NCBI GenBank assembly: GCA_028703945.1 | Contig: JAQVLW010000023.1 | Span: 1-35,855, forward strand | Source: Aliarcobacter sp. | Lineage (GTDB): Bacteria > Campylobacterota > Campylobacteria > Campylobacterales > Arcobacteraceae | Length of the DNA stretch: 35,855 bases | Reading direction: 5' to 3' | Shown here: in pieces, positions 17,459 through 25,727 of the stretch | Numbering within the stretch: the first letter of the stretch is position 1 | How the letters are laid out: every line of letters begins with the position of its first letter | Translations under genes and position numbers: made by a program | Notes under the pieces: model-generated | What the model was told of the DNA's origin: nothing | The model's input: the letters and a program-made list of their open reading frames with translations, nothing else | Databases searched by the model: none

Positions 17459-17475
17459 TGTATATAAATTATACA
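17459..17475. promoter_or_regulatory. 17-bp dyad (putative nitrogen operator, copy 3)
   Basis: TGTATA-TAAAT-TATACA, part of a slightly longer ATTGTATA/TATACAAT dyad. It matches the glnD-operon copy at 15 of 17 positions and is centred about 53 bases upstream of the predicted amt2 transcription start. Confidence 0.58.
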
Positions 17476-17507
17476 ATCAATAATTTATATTATATTTTAT
17501 ATACTGT

Positions 17508-17513
17508 TATAAT
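17508..17513 (+). promoter_or_regulatory. -10 box of amt2
   Basis: TATAAT 32 bases after the dyad and 23 bases before the amt2 start codon; no consensus -35. The ribosome binding site AAAGGAA precedes the ATG at 17537. Confidence 0.55.
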
Positions 17514-17536
17514 ATTCAAAAAATTAAAGGAATATT

Positions 17537-18724
17537 ATGAGTATGGAATCTATCTCTTACATCATTAACACTTTATACGCAATTTTTGCAATGACATTGA
17601 TTATTTTTATGGTTCCAGGTTTTGCAATGCTGGAAGCTGGAATCGTAAGAACTAAGAATGTCACAACAGTGTTAACTATAAATACGCTTATTTATGCAAT
17701 TGCCTCATTAGCTTTTTTATTATTTGGTTACTCTTTAGCTTTTGGAGACTTTGGCAGTGAAATTATGAGTAAATGGGCTGTATTTTTATTTCAAATGGCA
17801 TTTGTTGGTAAAGTTGTAAATATTATGAGTGGTGGAGTTAGTGAGAGAGCTAAAGTAATACCTTTAGCATTATTTACAATTATCATGGCATCAGTTCTTT
17901 ATCCATTAGTTGTAAATATTACATGGGGAGCTAATTTATTAAAAAATACAATTTTGGAATTATCAATGTATGATTTAGCTGGTTCAACTATAATTCATAG
18001 TACTGGTGGTTGGGCTTTATTAGCTGCAATTTTGATAATTGGCGCTAGACGTGGAAGATATACAAAAGAGGGTGCAATAAGAGTAATACCTGCATCAAAT
18101 ATTCCACTAGTTACTTTAGGTGCATTTTTATTATGGATTGGTTGGTTTGGGTTTAATGGTGGAAGTGTAGGCTCAATTACAAGTAAAGAAAATGCAGATT
18201 TAGTTGCCCTTACAATTATGAATACAAATACTGCTGGATTAAGTGGTGCTATAATGGTGGCAGTAATTATGCAACTTGTGTATAAAAAACTTGATTTAAC
18301 TATGATTTTAAATGGCGCATTAGGTGGCTTAGTATCAATTACGGCTGGAGCTGATTTATATAATATTTATACTCCAATATTAATCGGTGCATTGGGTGGT
18401 TGTTTAGTTGTTATGGGTGTAGCATTTTTTGATAAAATGAGAATTGATGATCCTGTTGGTGCTTTATCAGTTCATCTTTTAAATGGAATTTGGGGAACAT
18501 TAGCTGTTGGAATTTTTGCTTCTAATGTACATAATATTACATTATTAGGACAAGTAAAAGGGATTTTGGTTGTTGGAGTATTTGCTTTTATTAGTTCTTT
18601 TGTAACATTATATTTAATAAATAAAATAATACCACTAAGAGCTGGAAATGATGAAGAAATGCAAGGATTAGATGTAGATGAGTGTGGTATTGAAGCTTAT
18701 CCTGAATTTAAACGAGCATTCTAA
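17537..18724 (+). CDS. amt: Ammonium transporter Amt (second of two)
   Basis: A 395-aa paralogue of the preceding gene with the same hallmarks: DLAGSTIIHSTGGWALLAA, GWFGFNGGSVGS, LSVHLLNGIWGTLAVGI and the C-terminal GIEAYPEFKRAF. It diverges most in the loop after the second helix, where amt1 has about 17 extra residues (GDGNIFIGSGVMLSGKT region). Tandem amt genes are often specialised for different ammonium ranges or for sensing; which is which is not visible here. It lies 53 bases upstream of glnK, the usual Amt-PII partnership, and has its own promoter and operator-like dyad. Confidence 0.92.
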   Translation: MSMESISYIINTLYAIFAMTLIIFMVPGFAMLEAGIVRTKNVTTVLTINTLIYAIASLAFLLFGYSLAFGDFGSEIMSKWAVFLFQMAFVGKVVNIMSGGVSERAKVIPLALFTIIMASVLYPLVVNITWGANLLKNTILELSMYDLAGSTIIHSTGGWALLAAILIIGARRGRYTKEGAIRVIPASNIPLVTLGAFLLWIGWFGFNGGSVGSITSKENADLVALTIMNTNTAGLSGAIMVAVIMQLVYKKLDLTMILNGALGGLVSITAGADLYNIYTPILIGALGGCLVVMGVAFFDKMRIDDPVGALSVHLLNGIWGTLAVGIFASNVHNITLLGQVKGILVVGVFAFISSFVTLYLINKIIPLRAGNDEEMQGLDVDECGIEAYPEFKRAF

Positions 18725-18756
18725 TATTAATTTAAAAAAATTTTGTTAAAATATAA

Positions 18757-19115
<359 letters not shown>

Positions 19116-19116
<1 letters not shown>

Positions 19117-20147
19117 TGAGCAATATTTCTACTTTTGAGCTAAATGAACCTTTAGATATGCATTTGCATTTAAGGGATGGTGAAATGTTAGGTTTGGTTG
19201 GACCATTAACTTCTGAAACTTTTAGTGGAGCTTTGGTTATGCCAAATTTAGTACCACCAATTACAACAAAAGAAGAATTATTATCTTATAAACAACGAAT
19301 AAATAATATCTGTGAACAAGATAACTTTGAACCTTATCTAACACTATTTTTTAAAAATGATTATTCTTATGAATTTTTAGAAGATGTAAAAAATGATATT
19401 ATTGCTATTAAACTTTATCCAGCAGGAATTACAACAAATTCTGAAACAGGTGTTTCTTCTATGGATGTTGAGGTTTTAAGACCTACTTTAGAATCAATGA
19501 GTAAATTAGGAATTCCTTTATGTATTCATGGAGAAACTAATGGTTTTGTAATGGATAGAGAAAAAGAGTTTATGCCAATTTATGAAGCAATTGCAAAGGC
19601 TTTCCCTGATTTAAAAATTATTATGGAACACATCACTACAAAAGATGCTATTGAATTATTAGATAAATATGAAAATTTATATGCAACAGTTACTCTTCAT
19701 CATTTATTAATAACACTTGATGATGTTGCAGGTGGTATGTTACATCCTCATCTATTTTGTAAACCAATTGCAAAAAGACCAGAAGATAGAACAGCTTTAT
19801 TAAATGCTGCATTAAAAGCTCATCCAAAATTAATGTTTGGAAGTGATTCTGCACCCCATCCTAAGCATAGAAAAGAGTCTTGTGGTTGTGCAGCTGGAGT
19901 ATTTACTTCACCAATAGCTTTACAAGTATTAACACAAATATTTGAAGAACATGGATGTTTAGATAATTTAAATAAATTTGTATCTTTAAATGCACAAAGA
20001 ATTTATAATATAACTCCATTAAAGAAAAAAATTACATTAGTAAAGAAAGATTTTATTGTTCCTTCTGCTTATGAATATAATTATGAAAGTGTAGTACCTA
20101 TGTATTCAGGAGAAAGAATTTTTTGGAGCGTAAAAAGTATTGATTAA
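19116..20147 (+). CDS. pyrC: Dihydroorotase
   Basis: A 343-aa zinc amidohydrolase catalysing the reversible ring closure of carbamoyl aspartate to dihydroorotate in pyrimidine synthesis. Metal ligands are visible as [10 protein letters not shown] (H16, H18), a likely carboxylated lysine in [16 protein letters not shown] (near 99), histidines in MEHITT and TLHHLL, and [12 protein letters not shown] near 241-252. Length and motifs fit the short E. coli-like class rather than the longer CAD-like class. It overlaps glnK by one base and so is co-translated with a nitrogen sensor. It ends in a hairpin shared with convergent fliM. Confidence 0.92.
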
Positions 20148-20169
20148 AAGATAGTTTTTAACTATCTTT
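20147..20169. terminator. Bidirectional terminator covering the pyrC and fliM stop codons
   Basis: AAAGATAGTT-TTT-AACTATCTTT is a 10-bp perfect stem with a three-base loop, flanked by A's on the left and T's on the right. It starts at the last base of the pyrC stop and includes the fliM stop, so one element serves both genes. Confidence 0.75.
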
Positions 20170-21249
20170 TTGATCTAGTAGCTTTTTAATATTTTCAGAC
20201 ATCTCTTTTGCTTTTACTTCTCTTTCTTCTCTCATAGCTCTTAAGTTATCTAAAGTTTCTTGTTTTTCTCTATCAAGATTTGCTTTTATTTGAATAGCTT
20301 TTCTGTTATTTGAAATGCCAGATATTGAAGAGAATTTCTCTTTTTTATTTATATAAATTGTGGCAGATGAGGAAGTTGCGTTTTTATTAAATACAATTAC
20401 ATCATCAACTTTTAGATTTATTATTTCATAAGCTGTTAATTCAGTCTCAGCCATAATAGATTCAATTTTCATTCTAGCACCTGAAATAAGTGTTTTAATA
20501 TCTCTTTTTCTACTAGATTTTCTATTTTTTCCTTCACTAAATATTTTTTCAACAACTTTATTTAACAAAGGTTCATAATAAGAAATAGGATAACAAATAG
20601 ATAAAAATCCAGATTCTTCATCTATTGTTATTTCTAAAACTACAAGCAAAACTATTTCATGGTCAGATACAATTTGAATAGCATTTGCATTTGTATCTCT
20701 TGATTCAATTTTATAATTTAGTTTTGAAATATCACTCCAAGCTTTATAAAGATTTTTAATAAACATTTTATAAAAGTGTTCAAGAATTTCAACTTCAATT
20801 TCTGTTAATTCTCTATCAATATTATCACTTGTATTAACTGCTCCTGAACCTAATAATTCAGCAATAATTTTATGTGAAATTGCTGGATTACACTCGATTA
20901 CTATTCTTCCATCAAGTGGTTTAATAGATAAAGTATTTAATGAAGTAATTTGAGGAATTGATAAAATAAATTCCCCATAAGTCATTTGTTCAATAGAATA
21001 TAACTTAACATCAACGATTTTTCTAAGCATAGAAGATAAATCATTAATAAAATCTCTTAGCATTTTATCATGCATCGCAGAAAATGCTTTTAACTGTTCA
21101 GGTGATATTCTATTTGGTTTTTTAAAATCATAAATAGAATAATTCTTTTCCTTTGAAACAATCCTTTCAATAGGTGTTTCAATATCCTCACCTTGTTCTG
21201 CAATATCTAAAAGAGCATCAATTTCATCTTGACTTAAAAATTCAGCCAT
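20158..21249 (-). CDS. fliM: Flagellar motor switch protein FliM
   Basis: A 363-aa C-ring component that binds phosphorylated CheY and switches rotation direction. The N-terminal FLSQDEIDALLDIAE is the conserved EIDALL CheY-binding peptide. The middle CheC-like domain contains MTYGEFILSIPQITSLNTLSI and a GxG-like LLGSGAVN. The C-terminal SpoA domain (about 255-325) includes ELTAYEIINLKVDDVIVFNK. A charged C-terminal tail of about 40 residues (about 325-363) is somewhat extended. It follows flgI with one base between them, so the two form a minus-strand operon facing away from the main flagellar cluster. Confidence 0.94.
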   Translation of the reverse strand: MAEFLSQDEIDALLDIAEQGEDIETPIERIVSKEKNYSIYDFKKPNRISPEQLKAFSAMHDKMLRDFINDLSSMLRKIVDVKLYSIEQMTYGEFILSIPQITSLNTLSIKPLDGRIVIECNPAISHKIIAELLGSGAVNTSDNIDRELTEIEVEILEHFYKMFIKNLYKAWSDISKLNYKIESRDTNANAIQIVSDHEIVLLVVLEITIDEESGFLSICYPISYYEPLLNKVVEKIFSEGKNRKSSRKRDIKTLISGARMKIESIMAETELTAYEIINLKVDDVIVFNKNATSSSATIYINKKEKFSSISGISNNRKAIQIKANLDREKQETLDNLRAMREEREVKAKEMSENIKKLLDQKDS

Positions 21250-21250
21250 C

Positions 21251-22309
21251 TTATCCTCTTACTTCGATGTCAACATCAATTGCACCCATTTCTTTAATCA
21301 TTTTTAAAGTATCAATAATTTCAGTCATAGGTAATTTCATAACTTTCATAGCTCGTACTAAATCAGAGATGGTTGGTGTTCCTTTTGTATTAATCATTGC
21401 ATTATCAATATTTATAATAGGTTTATCTGCAATTTTTACATTATCACCAATATCAACACCTGGATTTTGAGATGGGTCTTTCCATCCCGCATCATTTAAT
21501 CCAGATTTTGTGATTCTAATTGAAAATGAATCTCTTGCTATTGTAACCGGAGAAATCGGAATATCTCCACCTGTTATAACAGATCCTCTTCCCATATCAA
21601 CAATAACTTTTTTTCTGAATATTTCAGCATCAAGTTCTATATTTTCAATTACAGAAATAAATTTCACAATAGAAATATCATTTGGTTTAGCAATTTCTAC
21701 TGTTCTAGTATCAATGGCACTTGCAAGTTTTTTCCCAAATTTATCATTTATTTTAGTTTCAATTAAATCAGCATTTCGTGCAGAACTTTTGTAAAGACTT
21801 AACTTAATAGATTTTTCATCTTTTAAATTATAGTCAATTTCATTTTCTACTGTTGCCCCTTCATAAATAAACCCAGTAGTTTTATTATTTTCATTTGCTA
21901 CAATCGTTCCTTGTGCAAGTGCATAAACATTTCCATCAACACCTTTTAATTGTGTGATTAAAAGCTCTCCATTATCTACAGATTTTGCATCCCCAATAGT
22001 TGATATTTTTACTTTTATTTTATCCCCTTGTCTTGAAAATGCTGGTAATTCAGCAGTTACCATAACAGCGGCAATGTTTTTTGAGTTGATAGACCCAGCA
22101 GGAATTTTTATATAAGAATTTCGAAGAAGATTTTGTAAAGATTGCATTGTAAATTTAGATTTATCTCCTGTTCCTGCAAGTCCAACAATTAGTCCATAAC
22201 CAATTAGTTGATTTTCCCTTATTCCAATTACATTAGAAATATCTTTGATGGTTTGAGAATACAAAGAAGACAATAAAAATGTTACTATTAAAAAATATCT
22301 CAATATCAT
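21251..22309 (-). CDS. flgI: Flagellar P-ring protein FlgI
   Basis: A 352-aa exported protein forming the P-ring around the rod in the peptidoglycan layer. A signal peptide (RYFLIVTFLLSSLYSQ) is followed by KDISNVIGIRENQLIGYGLIVGLAGTGDKS, then AAVMVTAELPAF and the C-terminal ISDLVRAMKVMKLPMTEIIDTLKMIKEMGAI, all characteristic. The start is ambiguous: the ATG at 22309 abuts GAAGG with no spacing, while a TTG two codons later (22303-22301) has that same GAAGG six bases upstream. The shorter start is therefore plausible and does not affect the signal peptide. It lies upstream of fliM and is divergent from the acidic gene at 22399. Confidence 0.94.
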   Translation of the reverse strand: MILRYFLIVTFLLSSLYSQTIKDISNVIGIRENQLIGYGLIVGLAGTGDKSKFTMQSLQNLLRNSYIKIPAGSINSKNIAAVMVTAELPAFSRQGDKIKVKISTIGDAKSVDNGELLITQLKGVDGNVYALAQGTIVANENNKTTGFIYEGATVENEIDYNLKDEKSIKLSLYKSSARNADLIETKINDKFGKKLASAIDTRTVEIAKPNDISIVKFISVIENIELDAEIFRKKVIVDMGRGSVITGGDIPISPVTIARDSFSIRITKSGLNDAGWKDPSQNPGVDIGDNVKIADKPIINIDNAMINTKGTPTISDLVRAMKVMKLPMTEIIDTLKMIKEMGAIDVDIEVRG

Positions 22310-22358
22310 CCTTCATTATTAATTGTTTTTATTTTATCGAAAATTTAATAAAAAAAGG

Positions 22359-22364
22359 TATAAT
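22359..22364 (+). promoter_or_regulatory. -10 box upstream of the acidic gene and flagellar operon
   Basis: TATAAT 34 bases before the TTG start at 22399, in the short divergent region between flgI and the acidic gene. No consensus -35 is present. It could drive the whole run of closely packed genes through flgH. Confidence 0.5.
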
Positions 22365-22398
22365 CGAAGATACTAAAATTATTTTACAGGGTTATAGA

Positions 22399-23589
22399 TT
22401 GAAGATTTACATTTACGGTAATCAAAGTTTCAAAAAAGAAATTCACGAAACATTAGAGCATTCAAATATAAAATTTAAACTTGATAATAATACTGTAATT
22501 GAAGAAATTTCTAGTCTTGAGAAATTAAAGCGAACAATTGAAAATAATCCAAATGATATTTATCTTATTGATGATGAAAAAATTATTAAAAAGAATTCAC
22601 TAAATAAAAAGATTAAATTTTTAACTCCAAAAGATGGAATTGAAGAAGAATATTTACTTGATAGTGGTATAGCCGATTTAACGATTGATTCCTTAAAAGA
22701 ATTACCAAAATATATAATTAAAAGATATGAAGAGCTAAAACTACTTGAACCTAAAGTTGAAATTAAAGAAGAAAAGGTTGCAGAAACTAAAAGTAGTATT
22801 GAATTAGATGAAGAATTATCAATGTTACTTTCAAAAGGAAATATGGATAATAAATCAAATGAAGATTTTGATGAAATATTTGATTTAGACAATGATATTA
22901 ATAATCTTGATGATTTAATTGGTAGCGTTGATAGCAATCAAGAGATAAAAGATAGTGATGAGTTTGCTCAAATAACAAGTTTTAATGATGATTTTGGATT
23001 AAATAATATATCATTTGATTATGATGATAATGATGTTTTATCAAAAAATGTGGATGAAAGTAAGAATTCAAAATTAATTGAAGAATTAGATTTTTTAGGT
23101 GAAGAAGTAGTTGCTGAAGAAGAGGATTATTCTGATTTGGGAAAAGTTAATAACGAACTATTTGGTGGATTTGATTTTTTAAATGAGGAAATTCAAGAAG
23201 GCAAGAAAAAAGAAGAAATTTTTCCAGATTCAGATAAAATAGAAGAAGATTTATTGGAAGAAGAAGTCATTGAAGAATATGATTTTATGAATGAATATAT
23301 AAAAAATGAAGACATAGAAGAAGTAAAAGAAATAGACCAATCTTTAGAAGGGGATAAAATGAATGATGAGTTTTTTGAATTAGATTCTTTAAGTGAAAAT
23401 GATTTGTTAGAGGCATTAAATTATAAAGTTGAAGATAATAGTTCTAAAAGTGAGTATAAGCCACAGGTTTCATCAACTAAAAATGAAACACTAAGTATTG
23501 ATAGTTCAAATGTAAATGATTTATCTTTATTAATTTCTAAATTATTAAATAATAAAACTTTAGAGATCACAATAAAAATAAAAGACTAA
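22399..23589 (+). CDS. Very acidic protein of unknown function in the flagellar cluster
   Basis: About 396 aa, cytoplasmic, no family recognised. The first ~110 residues alternate strands and helices (KIYIYGNQSF, IYLIDDEKI, IKFLTPKDGIEEEYL, IADLTIDSLKELPKYIIKRYEEL) and loosely recall a degenerate receiver-like fold. The next ~240 residues are low-complexity and extremely rich in Asp and Glu, with recurring phrases such as LDFLGEE, FDFLNEE and YDFMNEY. The C-terminal ~30 residues (NDLSLLISKLLNNKTLEITIKI) look folded again. I chose the TTG at 22399 because AGGG lies seven bases upstream; an in-frame ATG at 22279 would overlap flgI and precede the promoter. The stop is two bases from fliQ, so a flagellar role is inferred from context only. 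Confidence 0.65.
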   Translation: MKIYIYGNQSFKKEIHETLEHSNIKFKLDNNTVIEEISSLEKLKRTIENNPNDIYLIDDEKIIKKNSLNKKIKFLTPKDGIEEEYLLDSGIADLTIDSLKELPKYIIKRYEELKLLEPKVEIKEEKVAETKSSIELDEELSMLLSKGNMDNKSNEDFDEIFDLDNDINNLDDLIGSVDSNQEIKDSDEFAQITSFNDDFGLNNISFDYDDNDVLSKNVDESKNSKLIEELDFLGEEVVAEEEDYSDLGKVNNELFGGFDFLNEEIQEGKKKEEIFPDSDKIEEDLLEEEVIEEYDFMNEYIKNEDIEEVKEIDQSLEGDKMNDEFFELDSLSENDLLEALNYKVEDNSSKSEYKPQVSSTKNETLSIDSSNVNDLSLLISKLLNNKTLEITIKIKD

Positions 23590-23591
23590 AT

Positions 23592-23858
23592 ATGGATTTA
23601 ATAGCAATTGCTGAAAATACTGTAAAAATCATATTAATACTTGGCTTACCTTCTTTAATTGTAAGTATGATTATAGGACTTATAATCTCTGTTTTTCAAG
23701 CAGTAACCCAAATTAGTGATGCATCTTTATCTTTTGTTCCTAAAATGATTTTTGTTTCAGCTTTTATATTAATTTCACTTCCTTGGATTGGTGATCATAT
23801 AGAAACCTATACAAAAGATTTGTGGAATTTAATACTTATTTTTGGTAATAATAATTGA
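23592..23858 (+). CDS. fliQ: Flagellar export gate protein FliQ
   Basis: An 88-aa membrane protein with two helices (about 15-37 and 50-72), part of the FliPQR core of the flagellar type III export gate. The sequence IAENTVKIILILGLPSLIV, SVFQAVTQISDASLSFVPK and the C-terminal half match FliQ in length and pattern. It starts two bases after the acidic gene stops, with no separate strong ribosome binding site, so coupling is likely. Its TGA overlaps the next gene's TTG start as TTGA. Confidence 0.95.
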   Translation: MDLIAIAENTVKIILILGLPSLIVSMIIGLIISVFQAVTQISDASLSFVPKMIFVSAFILISLPWIGDHIETYTKDLWNLILIFGNNN

Positions 23859-24274
23859 TTGAAAAATTATATAAATTAAAAAAGAATCAAACAGATCAAA
23901 AATTAATGCAAAAAGCTCAAATTATGTCAAAGATTGAACAACTTGATATTGAAATAGTATTAACACAGAATAGAATAGATACAGCAAGTGTTGAAAAATA
24001 TGGGGCAATTTCTGATTTTATGATTTTGACTATTCATAAAAATACAATGAAAATGCATATTCAAAAGCTAAATAATGAGAAAAATACATTGTATTCTCAA
24101 TCAGAAAATTTAACTAAAGATATAATTGAACTTCAAAAAGAAGCAGAACAATTTTCTTATATTTTAGAAGAAGAAAAAAAAGAGCTAATAAAAAGAATTT
24201 TAGCAGCAGAAGAAGAAGCTTCAACAGAATATATTCAAAGTAAATATATTAGTAGAAATAAGGGTTTAAATTGA
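23855..24274 (+). CDS. fliJ: FliJ-like flagellar coiled-coil protein
   Basis: A 139-aa, almost entirely helical and charged protein with heptad-like patterns throughout (KAQIMSKIEQLDIEIVLTQNRI, KLNNEKNTLYSQSENLTKDI, EEEKKELIKRILAAEEEASTEY). Size, coiled-coil nature and place between export-gate and basal-body genes fit FliJ, the stalk-like protein of the export ATPase complex. FliJ sequences are poorly conserved, so the name is tentative. It begins with TTG inside a four-base TTGA overlap with fliQ and ends in an identical overlap with the next gene. Confidence 0.6.
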   Translation: MIEKLYKLKKNQTDQKLMQKAQIMSKIEQLDIEIVLTQNRIDTASVEKYGAISDFMILTIHKNTMKMHIQKLNNEKNTLYSQSENLTKDIIELQKEAEQFSYILEEEKKELIKRILAAEEEASTEYIQSKYISRNKGLN

Positions 24275-24762
24275 TTAGAATTTTTTTATTTTTTATTTTA
24301 TTAGGAACTTTTGCATTTGGTGTAGAAGAAACAAGTAGTTCTTTAACAAAGCAAAGAATTGAAGTTATGGATTTAAAAAAAGAGTTAAATATTTTTTATA
24401 AAGAAAAAGAGACAGAATATCAACAAAGAAAAAAAGAGCTGGAAGGAATACTCGCTCAAATAGAAAAAGAGAGAAATGATATTCAAAAATTACATGATAA
24501 GAACTTAGAAATTTTACAAGATATAAAGCTTGAAGTTGAAAATAAAACATCTAAAATATATAATTCAATGAAACCAAAAAATGCTGCTGATATTTTTAAT
24601 CAAATGATAGGCGAAGGTAAGATTGAAGATGTTTTTGATATAATAATAAAATTAAAAGAAAATAATGTAACTCAAATTATGAAGTTTTTAACTATAGAAA
24701 ACGCATCTATGATAACACAGAAGATTGAAAATTTTAGTGTAGAAAAACAGAAGAAGGAATAA
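24271..24762 (+). CDS. MotE-family periplasmic flagellar protein
   Basis: A 163-aa exported protein with a signal peptide at about residues 1-17 (IRIFLFFILLGTFAFG). A long coiled coil follows at about 20-95. The C-terminal domain at about 98-155 (SMKPKNAADIFNQMIGEGKIEDVFDIIIKLKENNVTQIMKFL) resembles the FliG-N/MgtE-N fold of MotE proteins, where MKPKxAA is typical. Homologues act beside the motor stator or chaperone stator components. The start is TTG in a TTGA overlap with the fliJ-like gene, with AAGGG upstream. It is followed closely by fliL, another stator-associated protein. Confidence 0.7.
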   Translation: MIRIFLFFILLGTFAFGVEETSSSLTKQRIEVMDLKKELNIFYKEKETEYQQRKKELEGILAQIEKERNDIQKLHDKNLEILQDIKLEVENKTSKIYNSMKPKNAADIFNQMIGEGKIEDVFDIIIKLKENNVTQIMKFLTIENASMITQKIENFSVEKQKKE

Positions 24763-24765
24763 AAT

Positions 24766-25296
24766 ATGGCAGACGATGGTCAAGAATCAAAAGGTTCAAG
24801 TGGCAAGGGATTAATGATTGTATTAATAGCTTTAGTAGTAATTTTAATTTTTGCTATTATTGGAGGAGGTTATTTCCTCTATTCTCATGGTGCATTAGGA
24901 AACAATAATTCAGCTTCACATGAAGAAGTAAAAAAAGAAGATTCTTCAGATAAACCTGATGCATTTAAAGCAGATATCACTGATTTAGTATTAAATTTAA
25001 CTGATTCAAGAGGAAAAGAAAAATTAATGAAATTATCTTTTTCTATTAAAAGTAGTGAACCAACAATTGCAGCTCTTGTAGTAGAGTTTAAGGCTGAAAT
25101 TGTTGATGTTGTAATTTCTCAAATTAGTTCAAGAAGTTCTGAAGAATTACTAACAGTTGGGGGTAAAAATTTATTAAAAGATGAATTATTGCAGGATATT
25201 AATAATGTTATAAATGAAGTTACCAAAGGAAAAAAACCAGAAGTAGCAAAAAATAGTGTAAAACAAATATTGTTTACAACTTTTGTAATTAAATAA
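24766..25296 (+). CDS. fliL: Flagellar basal body-associated protein FliL
   Basis: A 176-aa single-span inner-membrane protein. A short charged cytoplasmic tail precedes one helix (about 16-40, LMIVLIALVVILIFAIIGGG). The periplasmic domain contains DLVLNLTDSRGKEKLMKLSFSIK and an EELLTVGGKNLLKDELLQDINNVI segment, ending KQILFTTFVIK as FliL proteins do. FliL surrounds or supports the stator and affects torque. AGAAGGAA precedes the ATG. It lies between the motE-like gene and an unnamed single-span membrane gene. Confidence 0.92.
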   Translation: MADDGQESKGSSGKGLMIVLIALVVILIFAIIGGGYFLYSHGALGNNNSASHEEVKKEDSSDKPDAFKADITDLVLNLTDSRGKEKLMKLSFSIKSSEPTIAALVVEFKAEIVDVVISQISSRSSEELLTVGGKNLLKDELLQDINNVINEVTKGKKPEVAKNSVKQILFTTFVIK

Positions 25297-25298
25297 CA

Positions 25299-25727
25299 AT
25301 GATAGTTGCAGTTAAAAGAAATAAAAAAAGAAATCTTTTAAAGATTTTAGCATTAATAGCTTTGGTTGTGATGTTTGGAGCTTATTATTTTCATATGAAT
25401 AAAAAGTTTGAAGAACAACAACAAAAAGAATTAGAGTCAAAAAAAGCTTTAAAACTGCAAGAAGATAAAAAAGAAAAAGAAAAAAAAGATATAGAAAAAG
25501 CAATTTTAACTGAAATTGAAAAAGCAATAGATTTGGTTGGACAAGAAAATATTAGACATGTTAAAATCATAGAAGATAAAGTGATAATAATTTGTGAGCC
25601 AGCAACAAATCTAGATGCGTTAATGGTAAGATATGGAGCTATGGCATTTATTAAGAAAACTTTAAATGAAATAATTATAGCTGTTGATATAAATTTTATA
25701 ATAAAAAGTAGATTAAATGCAAAATAG
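25299..25727 (+). CDS. Single-span membrane protein of unknown function between fliL and flgH
   Basis: A 142-aa protein. A positively charged start (VKRNKKRN) leads into one helix (about 13-30), then a lysine/glutamate-rich stretch (about 34-70, probable coiled coil) and a small folded domain (about 72-142) with IRHVKIIEDKVIIICEPA and FIKKTLNEIIIAVDINFIIK. The order (short tail, helix, coiled coil, periplasmic domain) recalls FliL and stator accessory proteins, but I see no direct similarity. It starts three bases after fliL with no ribosome binding site and overlaps flgH by 11 bases, so it depends on coupling. A flagellar motor accessory role is inferred from position. Confidence 0.65.
   Translation: MIVAVKRNKKRNLLKILALIALVVMFGAYYFHMNKKFEEQQQKELESKKALKLQEDKKEKEKKDIEKAILTEIEKAIDLVGQENIRHVKIIEDKVIIICEPATNLDALMVRYGAMAFIKKTLNEIIIAVDINFIIKSRLNAK

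Noticed and set aside
13119..17475. NtcA or CRP/FNR-type sites to explain the shared dyads
   Set aside because: NtcA sites are GTA-N8-TAC and usually near -41; here the spacing is N9 and the centre is near -52, and no CRP-family gene is in the window. FNR sites (TTGAT-N4-ATCAA) do not match.
22279..22398. Long form of the acidic protein starting inside flgI
   Set aside because: It would overlap the divergent flgI start, precede the TATAAT at 22359, and has no ribosome binding site; the TTG at 22399 does.
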